DNA of 64,000 bases from Coccinella septempunctata (GCF_907165205.1 NC_058197.1:1428501-1492500), one strand, 5' to 3'. Counted from the first letter of the stretch, positions 44,387-54,309 are shown. Notes: generated from the letters alone by a model not told the origin. Numbers and translations are program-made.

Positions 44387-46297
44387 GTGCAGCATGACAT
44401 GATCACAATTGAAGAAGTAAAATCAGCTATCAGAGGACTGCACAACTGGAAAGCACCTGGGCCTGATGGATTACAGAACTTCTGGATCAAGAAACTTTGG
44501 ATCATGCATGACAAATTGACCTCCGCAATAAATGATGTCATTGAAAATCCTGAAAGAATGCCAGTATTCCTTACACATGGCACAACATACTTGTTACCTA
44601 AAGACCAAAGGAATACAGAAGACTCATCCAAGTACCGACCAATCACATGTCTTCCAACGATGTACAAATTAATCACATCGTGCATTTCAAACCGAATTCA
44701 CAACCATTGCGAAAGGAATAACATCATCGCCATGCAACAAAAAGGATGCACCAAAGACAGCCGAGGGTGCAAAGAACAACTAATAATAGATTCAGTTATC
44801 TGCAATCAAGCGTTCTCCAAGCGAAGGAATCTTTACGCTGCGTACATAGACTACAAAAAAGCATTCGATTCTATACCTCACGAATGGCTCTTGACGATCT
44901 TGAAGATTTACAAGGTGGATCCCAATATTGTTAAGTTCCTGAAAAACGCCATGTCAACCTGGCGTACTAGTCTTCAATGAAAGCAGCAGATTGCTCCATT
45001 ACAACAGGACCTATTCCAATAAGACGCGGAATTTTCCAAGGAGACTCGCTGAGCCCTCTGTGGTTCTGCATGGCCCTGAATCCCTTGTCTCATAGATTGA
45101 ATTCTACGGACTACGGATTTTCCATCAAAAGCGGCAGTAGAACTATGATGAAACTGAATCATCTCCTTTACATGGACGACTTGAAACTCTTCGCATCCAC
45201 CAAAAAAAAAAATGCAACTGATGCTGAAAATGGTGGAAGGATTCTCGGAAGACATCAAAATGAAGTTTGGACTTGAAAAATGTCGACTGCTTAACATAAC
45301 GAGAGGGAAAATAGAAGATGGTACGTTCAAACTCAAGGAAGGTGCAGAAATTGAAGCATTAAAGGAAGGAGACACATACAAGTATCTAGGCATAAAACAG
45401 GCAAGAAAAATCAATCCGACCCAGATGAAGAAAGAATTAACGGAGGAGTTCACCCGAAGATTGAGGAGGATAATGAGACCTGGTCTTAACAGCAAGAATC
45501 TGATAAAAGCGATCAACACCTACGCTTGCTCGGCACTGAGCTATTCATTTGGTATTATCTCTTGGACGACCACCGATTTAGCAGCTTTACAGAGAAAAAT
45601 AAGGACGATGCTGACTAAACACAATAAACATCACCCCAAAAGCTCAATAGAACGGACAGAGCTGCCACGACATCTTGGGGGTAGAGGAATTGTTGATTTG
45701 TCCAACCGTATGTCCCAGGAAATTGAAGGACTTCGAAAATATTTCTTGAGCAAGGCAGCTTCGTCAGAACTCCATCGAGTAGTTTGTGTTGCTGATAGTT
45801 CTGCACCATTAAAGCTACAACAGGATCACTTGGAAATCGTCGAACACTCTGCAGAAAGTAAAATGCAGAGACTGATTGGCAAACCTTTGCATGGGAGGCA
45901 CCAGAACGAGGTCAACCATGATTACGTCGACATATCTGCGTCGAACTACTGGTTGACTTCCGGAAGGTTGTTTCCTGAGACAGAGGGCTTCATGCTCGCC
46001 ATCCAGGATCAGGTGATTCCAACAAGAAATTACATGAAGTACATCGCCAAGGATGCTTCAGTGGCGGACGATAGCTGTCGTTATGGCTGTGCGACACATG
46101 AATCTATCCAGCACATCACCGGGGGATGTCAGAAGTTCGCGGGCACGGAGTACAAAAATAGACATGATGCTGTTGCCAAGATTCTTCACCAAGAATTGGC
46201 ACTAAAACACCAACTTCTGACTCCGAAAAAGGTTCCTTATTACAATTACCATCCGGATGCTGTGCTGGAAAACGAACATCACAAGCTCTACTGGGAT
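44387..46297 (+). pseudogene. R2/R4-like LINE, RT and CCHC region, broken
   Basis: The RT starts with LHNWKAPGPDGLQNFWIKKL, then SKYRPITCLPTMYKLITSCI, YIDYKKAFDSIPHEWL, RGIFQGDSLSPLWF and the catalytic LLYMDDLKLFAS at about 45166-45200. Frames shift at about 44977 and again at an A-run (45203-45211) into frame 45212-46378. That frame carries YLGIKQARKINPT, RHLGGRGIVDLSN and a C-x3-C-x7-H-x4-C motif (46079-46132, CRYGC to ITGGC), then KNRHDAVAKILHQELALKH. This C-terminus is typical of R2/R4-type LINEs with a restriction-like endonuclease, whose core is missing because the Polinton starts at 46298. The last 26 codons of the open frame lie in the Polinton end. Confidence 0.82.
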
Positions 46298-47200
46298 AGT
46301 AGGTTAGGAAAGCGGATTCTGGGCCACTTCAATGGCGACTCAAGAGTAATCCGACAAAGTATGATTCGGAGTACTTGAACATTATGTGGTTGGATTATGA
46401 AATGTTATACTGGTGTGTTATTAGATTGATTGATGAATATTTTTCAGAGTTAGATGAAAAAATCGTTGTTTAATTAAGGGTGGTGTCTCTGTGTGCGTGA
46501 AAGGAAGAAGCTATAAAGGTGGTCCATGATTTCGTATAATAGATAAAATTGGAAATGTTTCTTTGTTCCTATGACAGAGGTTTTTTTTTTCTCATCTGTG
46601 GAGATGTTCCGAGAAAACGTTTGGGTCTTTTATTGTTTAAATAAGGGTGTCTTTGCATGCCAGAAAAAAAGAGCAATAAAGATCGGCAATAATTCAGTAT
46701 AATAGATGAGATTCCTTTGACAGGGTTTTTTTTTCTTATCTATGAGGATGTTTCGAGAAAACTATCAGTTTGGGTCTTTTATCATAAAATGACAATTATC
46801 TGAATTAATGGTCACTCTTTTACTCCCCAATATACCTGTGGATTCTAACCGTAATAAAAATGTAAATTTTACCCATTCGAAATAGTTTTGGTGCTATAGG
46901 TATTCGAAGATGTCAGTCTGCATTCCGCCTCATGTGATAAGAATGACAGGTTTACTCATTCCCTTTGTCCCAAAATTGGTACATTATGACCGCTAATGGG
47001 GGCTGAAGGTTTATTGTGTTTAATGACAAAGGGCGGAACTATCCCTTAATTCTTCTCGATACACCGGTCGAGTGGCGTTTCTCACCGTAATAAATAAAAG
47101 ATTCAATTGGTCTTCAGTTCAGATTCGTTTGATGCAGATCTTTTATAACGAAAACAGTCTGGTTATTTTTTTGAATGGTAGGAGGGGCTATGATGTTGAA
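46298..47200 (+). repeat. Polinton left terminal inverted repeat, about 900 bp
   Basis: It matches 59378-60279 in reverse complement with a few indels, from AGTAGGTTAGG to GAATGGTAGGAGGGGC. No gene lies inside; an LINE frame reads through its first 80 bases by chance. Confidence 0.88.
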
Positions 47201-47317
47201 AAAATTGTAATGGTGAAATACATAAAACGTTGATGAATTGTATGTTCATATCAGTTTTCAATAAGAAATTGTTCAGCCTTATCCGAGGAATTCATACAAT
47301 ACTACTTCTGAGATATA

Positions 47318-47746
47318 ATGGCTGAATATTCAGTAAATGATATCGTTTGGAAATATAAACACTTCATCCAATACATCGTCATAGCAATAATAATAGTAAT
47401 ATCAATTCTGGTGCTTATAAAATATTATAATTATAATAATAAATTGGTTAAGCCATCTATTATATGTCAAAAGTTCAAGTTTCATATTGATCATATTCAA
47501 TGTCTTAGTTGTGGACTTACAATCTTCTGTTTCGGCAAAAGAATTCAAAAAGATTGTTTAAAAATGGATGCCGAAAGAAACAGTTTCATTATCGATGGAA
47601 GAATATACTGCTGTCCACTGAAATGCATCGGATGGGGACTAAATGTGGACTCTGTTGATGGAATTGCATGTTCAAAATGTGAATCCTTTGGAAATTGCAG
47701 ATGCGATTGTGTAACTCATCAGTATATGAGACAAAATAAAAATTGA
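47318..47746 (+). CDS. Polinton small membrane, Cys-rich protein
   Basis: 142 aa. After a short N-terminus there is one strong membrane segment (YIVIAIIIVISILVLIKYY, residues about 19-37), then a Cys-rich domain with about 12 cysteines, including CLSCGLTIFC, YCCPLKC, CSKCESFGNCRCDC. That pattern suggests disulfide bonds or zinc binding outside or at the membrane. It lies alone on the plus strand just inside the left repeat. The frame is intact. I do not recognise the family; a virion membrane or envelope-like role is speculation. Confidence 0.6.
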   Translation: MAEYSVNDIVWKYKHFIQYIVIAIIIVISILVLIKYYNYNNKLVKPSIICQKFKFHIDHIQCLSCGLTIFCFGKRIQKDCLKMDAERNSFIIDGRIYCCPLKCIGWGLNVDSVDGIACSKCESFGNCRCDCVTHQYMRQNKN

Positions 47747-47956
47747 TAATGCATAGTATGATTTTATCCTCCTATTCATCCTATTATATTTATTATTATT
47801 ATTAAGACTTTCGCATTGGTGACTTCACACGCTTCTCCAGAGTAACATTCACTTATCTCAGATATCAAAAGCATTATGCTCTAATGTTTTTTCACATTTT
47901 AAGGATAAATAAGATGAAGGTAGCTGAAATGAAAAAGAAAATATAAACTAGATACA

Positions 47957-48217
47957 TTACTCTTTATTCAATCTTATATGTCTAGATGAACATTTTAGTT
48001 TTAGAAATCTATGTTTATTATGAAAAACATCAATCCATTTATCATTTGATCTATTAGCAGTGTCACACAACCATGTATACAATTTCTCACAATTATTTAT
48101 AGTACAAATTCTCATATTATCCGCATGGGCAATGCATTCAGGTTTTTCCATTTCAAATTTCGGACATATCTCATTCCCCAAATTGATCATTGTAACGGTA
48201 GATTTCAATATATTCAT
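47957..48217 (-). CDS. Polinton small protein of unknown function
   Basis: 86 aa with five cysteines (ECIAHADNMRICTINNCEKL, then LYTWLCD). It lies downstream of the major capsid gene on the same strand. No motif recognised. It could be a C-terminal remnant of a larger gene. Confidence 0.4.
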   Translation of the reverse strand: MNILKSTVTMINLGNEICPKFEMEKPECIAHADNMRICTINNCEKLYTWLCDTANRSNDKWIDVFHNKHRFLKLKCSSRHIRLNKE

Positions 48218-48334
48218 TAAGAACTTATATTTTGAAGCCCTTTCAGATGAACAATATCAAGGCCAACCAATATCTTGTTGAATATGTTACAAGTTCCTTA
48301 TAGTCAATGAACCCGTCACTATATTACATACTGA

Positions 48335-49570
48335 TCATATCGATGTCAACTTTCGAACTGTTTCAGTTAGAGGCAAATACTCCATCACACAGTCGTACAC
48401 GATTATACAATATGCTTTAGTGGAGGTGGGAAAACCAACTCTAGATTCAATCTCAAGTTTCACATCAACAGTTGAAGATTTAAAAGATTCACTTCGTCTC
48501 GAGCAATCAATAACAAATAAGCATCTGTTTTTGAACTCTGAATATTGCAATATTGGATTGATTTTCAGATTATTATAACTTGTTGAAAATTCTCTATAAT
48601 TATAGTATGCTTCTGCATAATCATTTTTATTGAAATTCAATCTTAAATTTTCTTGAGGAATGAATTCACCATTCAGTAGCAAACGGACATTTGAGATGTC
48701 CAGATTGTCGAATAACGTGGAATTTTCAGTACTCTTATTTTTCTTATTTGTCTGAAAACAGCATATTATGAATCTAGGATAATCAATAATTGAAGTGGTT
48801 TTAATATTCCATATTTCTGTTAGAGAGTTCGCTGTCAGAGTTGGCAATTCGTGAAATTCCCATTTTCTGATTGGAAATAATATTGCTCTATTTGATTTCA
48901 TTGATTCTAGTAATTCAATCTTCAATACATCATTTGGATAGATATGTTTAACTTTCAGTTCGATACTATCAATTGTAAATTTGCCTTTTGTAGCATTGAC
49001 TGTTTCCTCGGGACCAGGTGTGATTTTCATAGCATTATTGTCATTTTGAGACCTCATCAATCGAATAGTTTGCTTCCCACAGATAGCTAAACGGTAATCG
49101 TCGAAGAAATTCAATACATGTCTTAATGGTATTCCAAATACAAAATTTCCATCAGCGTTTATTTTAGGATCATCAGGATATGACCAACTAGCTGTTTCCA
49201 ATTCCCTCACAGAATCTTTATCGTAACACAGATATCCTTTTATTGTACTTATTAATCCTGGATCTCGTACCGAATCAACTTCAGTTCCATGTAACTCATA
49301 TGAGATTGTGTCAAAAAGGAAAGCTCCCCCATTCAAAACTAATTGAACAGTTCCATTACCAGCAGTTTTTTGAAGTTTTCCCTTAATGATGAGAGCTGCA
49401 TCATGCATAAGGACCCATGTATCAGCACGATTTATGGTTATTTCAATAGTATCATTATTGCCGAAAGATTTTACAAACGGCAAATATGTTCTTGTCTCCA
49501 CTTTTGTGATTGATTCGTCATTGTTGACTGGCTGATATAGGTTAAAGGTGTTGTTGGATAGCATGTCCAA
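48335..49570 (-). CDS. Polinton major capsid-like protein (double jelly roll)
   Basis: 411 aa, intact, starting MDMLSNNTFNLYQPVNN. Size, beta-rich composition and place beside the minor capsid and protease genes fit the Polinton PY/major capsid protein. Such proteins form trimeric hexon-like capsomers of a virion shell. Hallmarks visible are FDTISYELHG and the long second domain with WEFHELPTL and VRLLLNGEFIPQENL. No catalytic motif. Start chosen at the first ATG; it overlaps the small basic gene upstream (49542-49739) by 29 bases. The assignment is by gene order and general pattern; a structure prediction would settle it. Confidence 0.75.
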   Translation of the reverse strand: MDMLSNNTFNLYQPVNNDESITKVETRTYLPFVKSFGNNDTIEITINRADTWVLMHDAALIIKGKLQKTAGNGTVQLVLNGGAFLFDTISYELHGTEVDSVRDPGLISTIKGYLCYDKDSVRELETASWSYPDDPKINADGNFVFGIPLRHVLNFFDDYRLAICGKQTIRLMRSQNDNNAMKITPGPEETVNATKGKFTIDSIELKVKHIYPNDVLKIELLESMKSNRAILFPIRKWEFHELPTLTANSLTEIWNIKTTSIIDYPRFIICCFQTNKKNKSTENSTLFDNLDISNVRLLLNGEFIPQENLRLNFNKNDYAEAYYNYREFSTSYNNLKINPILQYSEFKNRCLFVIDCSRRSESFKSSTVDVKLEIESRVGFPTSTKAYCIIVYDCVMEYLPLTETVRKLTSI

Positions 49571-49739
49571 TAGATTTTAGGAATAATTTATTCTTCACGG
49601 TGAGTTTTCCACCCAGCTTCTTACACGTTCTCTTCACAACTGGTTTAGATGGAGTAGGGGCTGCATATTTATTTTTCACAACTGGTATAGATGGAGTAGG
49701 GGCTGCATATTTATATGATGAGTTAATTATCAAGACCAT
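49542..49739 (-). CDS. Polinton small basic protein with repeat
   Basis: 65 aa. Two copies of a KYAAPTPSxPVVK repeat (about residues 10-36) are followed by a lysine-rich tail (RTCKKLGGKLTVKNK). It overlaps the minor capsid gene upstream (stop at 49730) and the major capsid gene downstream, as in compact viral gene strings. The P/K-rich composition would fit a core or DNA-condensing peptide; this is inference. It may also be a spurious overlap frame, but the exact internal repeat and tight overlaps speak for it. Confidence 0.45.
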   Translation of the reverse strand: MVLIINSSYKYAAPTPSIPVVKNKYAAPTPSKPVVKRTCKKLGGKLTVKNKLFLKSIGHAIQQHL

Positions 49740-50500
49740 TTTTTCAATTCTAATCGTATTATTATCTCCTCACCCCTGAAGTTAACTAGTTCAGAATCTT
49801 GATCGAGCACTTTCAAAGTTATATTGTATATTCTTGATGTCGTCAGTGGCAAATAAATCAAATTTCTAGGCACTTCGTCGATACTATATCCAGGATCGGA
49901 GTCTACTGAAAATTCATATATTGTATGTGATGGTCTATTGTTATAGAAAGCTCCTCCAGTAATATTGCTATCTATGTGTATAGTTTGAACCTTAACAATA
50001 TTAACAGGAATATCAGATTCGTGAATTTGATTTGGTGGAAGAATTATTTTAGAGAACCCCAAGAGTTTTCCAATCGAATTGTCTTTGGAGAAATCAATCG
50101 CAAAGTCTTTATGGTAAATTTCACTTTTGAGTGTATTGCGATTGGGTCTTAAGAAAAATAGTTCCTCACTGTCACTCCTGTATTTTTCTTCCGGAAGTAG
50201 TTTTTTCTTCAGAAATTCTTCAATATCACTTATTTCATACGCCCCTGAAGGAATTTCAATTACCTTTTTATTTTCATTCAGAAAGTCATCAAAACCTGCT
50301 TTAGTTTCATAATAACAGAACTTATTATTATTTTCGTCAATGTTTGGGATTGAGTTATAAGTATGAAATCCTATCAATGCAATGCCATACTGGTAATTTG
50401 GATCTAATTCTATTGGAGTTGGTAAATCAATAGAGAGTATAGGAGATCGATCTTTCAATGTGAAAAGAACAGACATGACTGAAAGAGAGTAACACATCAT
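49730..50500 (-). CDS. Polinton minor capsid-like protein (penton, single jelly roll)
   Basis: 256 aa, intact. The N-terminal YGIALIGFHTYNSIPN and GAYEISDIEEFLKKKL blocks and a beta-rich C-terminus ending EEIIIRLELKKW match the pattern of Polinton PX/penton-like proteins. These would occupy the capsid vertices. The start may be the second Met (MSVLFTLKDRSP), since the first eight residues look non-conserved. It sits between the protease and the major capsid gene on the same strand. Confidence 0.72.
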   Translation of the reverse strand: MMCYSLSVMSVLFTLKDRSPILSIDLPTPIELDPNYQYGIALIGFHTYNSIPNIDENNNKFCYYETKAGFDDFLNENKKVIEIPSGAYEISDIEEFLKKKLLPEEKYRSDSEELFFLRPNRNTLKSEIYHKDFAIDFSKDNSIGKLLGFSKIILPPNQIHESDIPVNIVKVQTIHIDSNITGGAFYNNRPSHTIYEFSVDSDPGYSIDEVPRNLIYLPLTTSRIYNITLKVLDQDSELVNFRGEEIIIRLELKKWS

Positions 50501-50508
50501 CTATTTAT

Positions 50509-50859
50509 TTATATCATTTTGTTTGATAAAAATTCCAAACACAGATGACCACAATTGTAGGGATTAGTTCTCTGATAATCAGTTTGGTTAAATTTAATTT
50601 CAGAGTTTCTGAAATAACGAACTAATTCTTTAGGCGGTTTCAAATTTCCATAACTATCAAAATATTCCACATCTTTTCCTTTTTTGACATATGCAACCCA
50701 GTGCGTTCCTGGACCATATGAAGTATCTAAATTCACAACTCCACACTCTGTTCTGTTTATAGCTTTTGGTAAAGTGTTTCGCATAAATACACCTCGAAAA
50801 TGAGGAATACTTTGGGCAAATTGTAATATCTCGTGATCATATAATGCCCTTTTGGGCAA
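50509..50859 (-). CDS. Adenain-like cysteine protease (Polinton PRO)
   Basis: 116 aa, near the short end for this family. The catalytic triad is visible in order: His in GTHWVAYVKK, Asp in EYFDSYG, Cys in NPYNCGHLCLEF. Known relatives (adenovirus adenain, Ulp1-type fold) cut virion precursor proteins during maturation. The start overlaps the end of the upstream PLA2 gene by 23 bases. Likely targets would be the capsid and PLA2/core proteins next to it. The frame is intact. Confidence 0.85.
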   Translation of the reverse strand: MPKRALYDHEILQFAQSIPHFRGVFMRNTLPKAINRTECGVVNLDTSYGPGTHWVAYVKKGKDVEYFDSYGNLKPPKELVRYFRNSEIKFNQTDYQRTNPYNCGHLCLEFLSNKMI

Positions 50860-51550
50860 ACTTTTCAGAGGTTTTTTTTTTTTGCTTCTTCAAAAATAGT
50901 CCATAACCTTTTTTCATCTTTTTTAAGAACAATCCATGTCCAATAGCTTCCATAGCCCTATTATGCCGTTTTTCTTCCTCTAACTTTTTTTTTGCTCTGT
51001 TGGCATTGATAACAGCATTGGCAACTGAACAACTTCCTCCAAGCACTGATCCAATAGCACCCAAACCAGCTAAAATACCCATTAATGGTAGTACTCCACC
51101 ACACTTACTTTCAAAGGGTATAGTTCGTGGAATTCGTATTTTACGTTTACCACCTGCCCTTTTAACAGCTGCTCTTGCTGCTCTCAGAGCTATGGATGCT
51201 GATTTCTTCATATCATTCGTATTAGATTTTTGTAATATCTTATTCACAGAGTTCAATATAGCAGTCCGGAAGGATTTTCGATATCCCATACCTAATTTTC
51301 GTTTGGCTTTCATAGTACCAGTTACAAAAAGCGCTGCAGTTTTTTCACGCCACGAAGCGTCCTTGGAGCGAAATCGATTCCAAGCTCTATCTTCCAATTC
51401 TTTGTCTGCTTTATGTCTTTCTTCTAAATTGTTTGTCCTGCTATAGGTTATATCATGAACCTTACACGCCTGATCTAAAGGATTTATTCCAGGATCACCT
51501 CTTTCTAATCGTTTTTGCAGTTTAGTACCAGGTCCACAATATGAGTATCC

Positions 51551-51575
<25 letters not shown>
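50837..51575 (-). pseudogene. PLA2-domain virion-type protein, 5' end damaged
   Basis: The coding part starts at about 51556 with YSYCGPGTKLQKRLERGDPG and continues DQACKVHDITYSR. It carries a calcium loop CGPGT and catalytic CxxHDxxY as in parvovirus VP1-type phospholipase A2. It then has a basic middle, a hydrophobic stretch (GVLPLMGILAGLGAIGSVLGG, about 190-210) and a C-terminus with repeated GxGLFLKKxKKG. Such domains breach endosomal membranes during viral entry. The longer frame to 51724 runs through a CT microsatellite and a palindrome and is not original sequence. CTCTCTGTAG before the domain could instead be a splice acceptor. Confidence 0.7.
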
Positions 51576-51585
<10 letters not shown>

Positions 51586-51616
51586 TATCTTGTTCATCCC
51601 CTGAACAAGATAATGT
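51556..51616. repeat. GA microsatellite and 14-bp palindrome at a gene junction
   Basis: A (GA)n run at about 51556-51580 is followed by CATTATCTTGTTCA (51582-51595), five bases, and its exact reverse complement (51601-51614). The PLA2 gene to the left and the DUF8207-type gene to the right both lose their N-termini here. Confidence 0.75.
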
Positions 51617-52102
51617 AGTCGATATCACATATGGGCCTAAATACGATTCTAAAATTTCGAAATGGTTTCTTGGTAACAAGGCTATCAGTTTTGATGGGAA
51701 AACTAGTGAGATTATAATAGACAATAATGAACGATTTCCCGGTACACCAGGGCTGTACAGACTGATATTCGATAAACAACCGACTTATTATACGAAAGAG
51801 GATTCACAATGTTATAAAACAGTTTTAAATTTGACAAACGTTCATAGGAGACAGTTTGATGCTACAAGGCAACGACGTGGATCAGCAGCATTTAAATGGG
51901 TTGAAATTATAAAACCTTTAACTTCAACTCAAGGAGGTAGTTTGTTGACATACAATGAAAAACCAGTCGAGTATGTGTATTGGAATGATGTGAATGAACT
52001 AGTTGATTAAAATTACTTCATGCGTCAAGAGATGCCGGTAATACATCGGTGGATAATGAAATCCAATCTATTATCGAAGAACTACGCGAAGCCAACATTA
52101 TA
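51602..52102 (+). pseudogene. DUF8207-type Polinton protein, 5' truncated and shifted
   Basis: The plus-strand frame from the palindrome has no start codon: VVDITYGPKYDSKISKWFLG, then GTPGLYRLIFDKQPTYYT, NVHRRQFDATRQRRGSAAFK and VYWNDVNELVD before TAA at 52007-52009. One base out of frame the expected tail continues, ending SIIEELREANIIY. These blocks match an uncharacterised domain (DUF8207) common in arthropod repeats. The N-terminal portion is missing. The role is unknown, probably structural. Confidence 0.6.
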
Positions 52103-52110
52103 TATTAATA

Positions 52111-52530
52111 ATGCAGTTTGAAATGATCAACAGTTCAAGAATGCCTATCAGTAAGTTTGGTGGAACCTCACGAGGGCTACAAAATAAATATAAACGTAAA
52201 CGTACTGAAAGTCAAAGCTTCCCTTTAACTTCAGATGGTGATTATGATTTCGGTAATCGTAAGCTATGCAATGTGAGAATACCTACCGAAAAAAGTGATG
52301 TTGTGACTAAAGAAATTCTAGACAATGAATTGCTCAAAGTTATCAATTTAATGGGCGATTTAGGAATCAGAGTCCAAAGTATCAAAAACGAGTTGGAGCT
52401 CAGCCATGAGAAAATTATCTCCGATGTTTTATCCAACCAGGAAAAATGTCTTCAGGATTTGAAACAAGAACTGAGGGAAGATTTCAGATCATTTGTTATA
52501 AAGTTTAGTGAGAAGGTCACAAAGAATTGA
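52111..52530 (+). CDS. Polinton coiled-coil protein of unknown function
   Basis: 139 aa. The N-terminus (ISKFGGTSRGLQNKYKRKRT) is basic; the C-terminal half is a predicted coiled coil (VINLMGDLGIRVQSIKNELE onwards) with regular leucine and isoleucine spacing. It starts 8 bases after the stop of the DUF8207-type relic on the same strand. A start at MPISKFGG (52141) is also plausible, as many Polinton proteins begin in a similar way. A trimeric fibre- or scaffold-like role would fit but is inference. Confidence 0.5.
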   Translation: MQFEMINSSRMPISKFGGTSRGLQNKYKRKRTESQSFPLTSDGDYDFGNRKLCNVRIPTEKSDVVTKEILDNELLKVINLMGDLGIRVQSIKNELELSHEKIISDVLSNQEKCLQDLKQELREDFRSFVIKFSEKVTKN

Positions 52531-52635
52531 TTGAGATTTTAACTTTACGAATAGACTAGGTACAACTACAACTGACTCGACTGACACTACAACTGACTAG
52601 TTATCCTACTCAATTAAAAAAAAAGACCATTTCCA

Positions 52636-53442
52636 ATGGAGCACTCAAAGGAGAAAGTTCAAGTGGTTAATGAGCTGCATAGACCAGCTAGAAAAAATTT
52701 CCCCCGAAGGCGTACTATCATCAAGGGTATAGATGATTTGTGGCAGAGTGATTTGATGCAAATGGACTCGTATGCTGATGAAAACAAAAATCATACATTT
52801 GTTCTCGTTGTGATTGATTGCTTTTCCAAATTTGTCTGGACTAAAGCATTGAAAACGAAATGTGCCGAAGAAGTTACTAAGGCGTTTTCGGAAATATTGA
52901 AACAGAGTAATAGAAGACCCAAGAACCTACAGACTGACCAAGGAAGAGAGTTTTTCAATTTTAAATTCAAAAACCTAATGAAAAAATATAAGATCAATCA
53001 TTACAATACATATTCTGTGAAAAAAGCAGCAATTGTTGAACGAGTAATACGAACTCTTAAAGAAAAACTATTCAAGTATTTCAGTTTGAATGGAACATAC
53101 TATTGGTTGCAAATCCTACCGAAAATTGTCGCTGATTACAATACAATTAAACATAGAACAATTGGAATGAGTCCTATTGAAGTAAATAAGTCAAATGAGA
53201 AACTCCTACTTAGAAGTCGGTACAATCACATCAAAATAGCTGGTAGAGGAAAATTTAAAGTTGGTGATACTGTGCGTATAAGTAAATTCAAACATGTTTT
53301 CTCTAAGGGTTTACCAAATTGGACAACAGAAATATTCAAAATCAGTAAGATACAAATTACTAATCCAGTAACTTACCTTCTTGATAACTTACAAGGTAAT
53401 CCAACTGCAAAGCGCTTCAAACTCAGATATATATTTAGTTGA
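52636..53442 (+). CDS. Polinton integrase (retroviral type)
   Basis: 268 aa, intact. The catalytic core has LWQSDLMQMDSYAD (D), LQTDQGREFFNFK (D) and VKKAAIVERVIRTLKEKL (E), spaced as in Polinton and Ty3-type integrases. A C-terminal SH3-like or chromodomain-like part follows (GDTVRISKFKHVFSKGLP, then YLLDNLQGNPTAKRF). It would insert element DNA with six-base target duplications. It is shorter than many Polinton integrases at the N-terminus: no HHCC domain is visible before residue 30. Whether an upstream exon is missing is unclear. Confidence 0.88.
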   Translation: MEHSKEKVQVVNELHRPARKNFPRRRTIIKGIDDLWQSDLMQMDSYADENKNHTFVLVVIDCFSKFVWTKALKTKCAEEVTKAFSEILKQSNRRPKNLQTDQGREFFNFKFKNLMKKYKINHYNTYSVKKAAIVERVIRTLKEKLFKYFSLNGTYYWLQILPKIVADYNTIKHRTIGMSPIEVNKSNEKLLLRSRYNHIKIAGRGKFKVGDTVRISKFKHVFSKGLPNWTTEIFKISKIQITNPVTYLLDNLQGNPTAKRFKLRYIFS

Positions 53443-53582
53443 AAAAATTCTATGTGAGCGATGAAACAAAGTACTTGTGAGATGGCTTGGATTCGATCAG
53501 TCACATGATTCATGGATAGATAAATCCAACCGTTTATAGAGATTTTTTAATTTAGTATCGCTTTGATCTTCAGTTCAGCAAC

Positions 53583-54212
53583 ATGTACTGTCAAGAGATT
53601 GAATTTAATCCATCTCCATATTACGATTCTGAAATGATTGATATCGAAAAAAAATTTGTTTTGTATACAAATTTCAAAACAGGAGGATATAACATCGATT
53701 GTGGCTTAAGTAGTGCGAGAAACTATGAACCCTCAGTGAAGCTGTCAACGAATGGAGACTCTTTGATGTTTGGTGGAAAAATGTTCATTTCGTTTGATTA
53801 CATGCAATGGATGATGCTTACTGAAATCCTCAACTTGAATGAAGCAAATGATATTCGATTTATTGATGATATTTCTGTTACAACCACAACTGTGAATGGA
53901 TTCAAAATGATCATGATATCAAGGAAGGAAAATCATTTATATCTTATTAGCGACGATGTTGCTAGGATTCTAGAATTCAATAAAAGTTTTCTCAGAAATA
54001 GATTGGAAATGCTTATGAAACTTGATTTCAAATCTTATTATAAGAATTTTCTGATAACTATAACCAATATTAAAAAAGATAGTTCGAAATCCATTGAAGA
54101 ACTAATAGGAATATTTTGTCAGATAAATCCTTCTATTGAAAATTTGATATTATGTGAATGTATGATTTCAAATGAAAACAACATTCTTTGTGACATAGAG
54201 AAATATTTGTGA
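53583..54212 (+). CDS. Polinton protein of unknown function, 209 aa
   Basis: Intact frame starting MYCQEIEFNPSPYYDSEMID. Mixed alpha/beta composition with SLMFGGKMFISFDYMQWMML and a C-terminal Cys-containing part. No motif recognised. It is the last of the plus-strand genes after integrase. Start by first ATG. Confidence 0.55.
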   Translation: MYCQEIEFNPSPYYDSEMIDIEKKFVLYTNFKTGGYNIDCGLSSARNYEPSVKLSTNGDSLMFGGKMFISFDYMQWMMLTEILNLNEANDIRFIDDISVTTTTVNGFKMIMISRKENHLYLISDDVARILEFNKSFLRNRLEMLMKLDFKSYYKNFLITITNIKKDSSKSIEELIGIFCQINPSIENLILCECMISNENNILCDIEKYL

Positions 54213-54309
54213 AGGATAATAAAAATACTTTTTATACATTTCTTAGTATTTATTTCATATACATATATATCCACATATTTACAATGTTGAATGGTTCATT
54301 TAACATATT

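Noticed and set aside
46298..46378. End of the R2/R4-like LINE ORF
   Set aside because: These bases recur inverted at 60199-60279 as the Polinton end, so they do not belong to the LINE.
51575..51724. Longer PLA2 protein starting MSIIISLVFPSK
   Set aside because: It runs through a GA microsatellite and palindrome and is antisense to the DUF8207-type relic, so it is chance reading.
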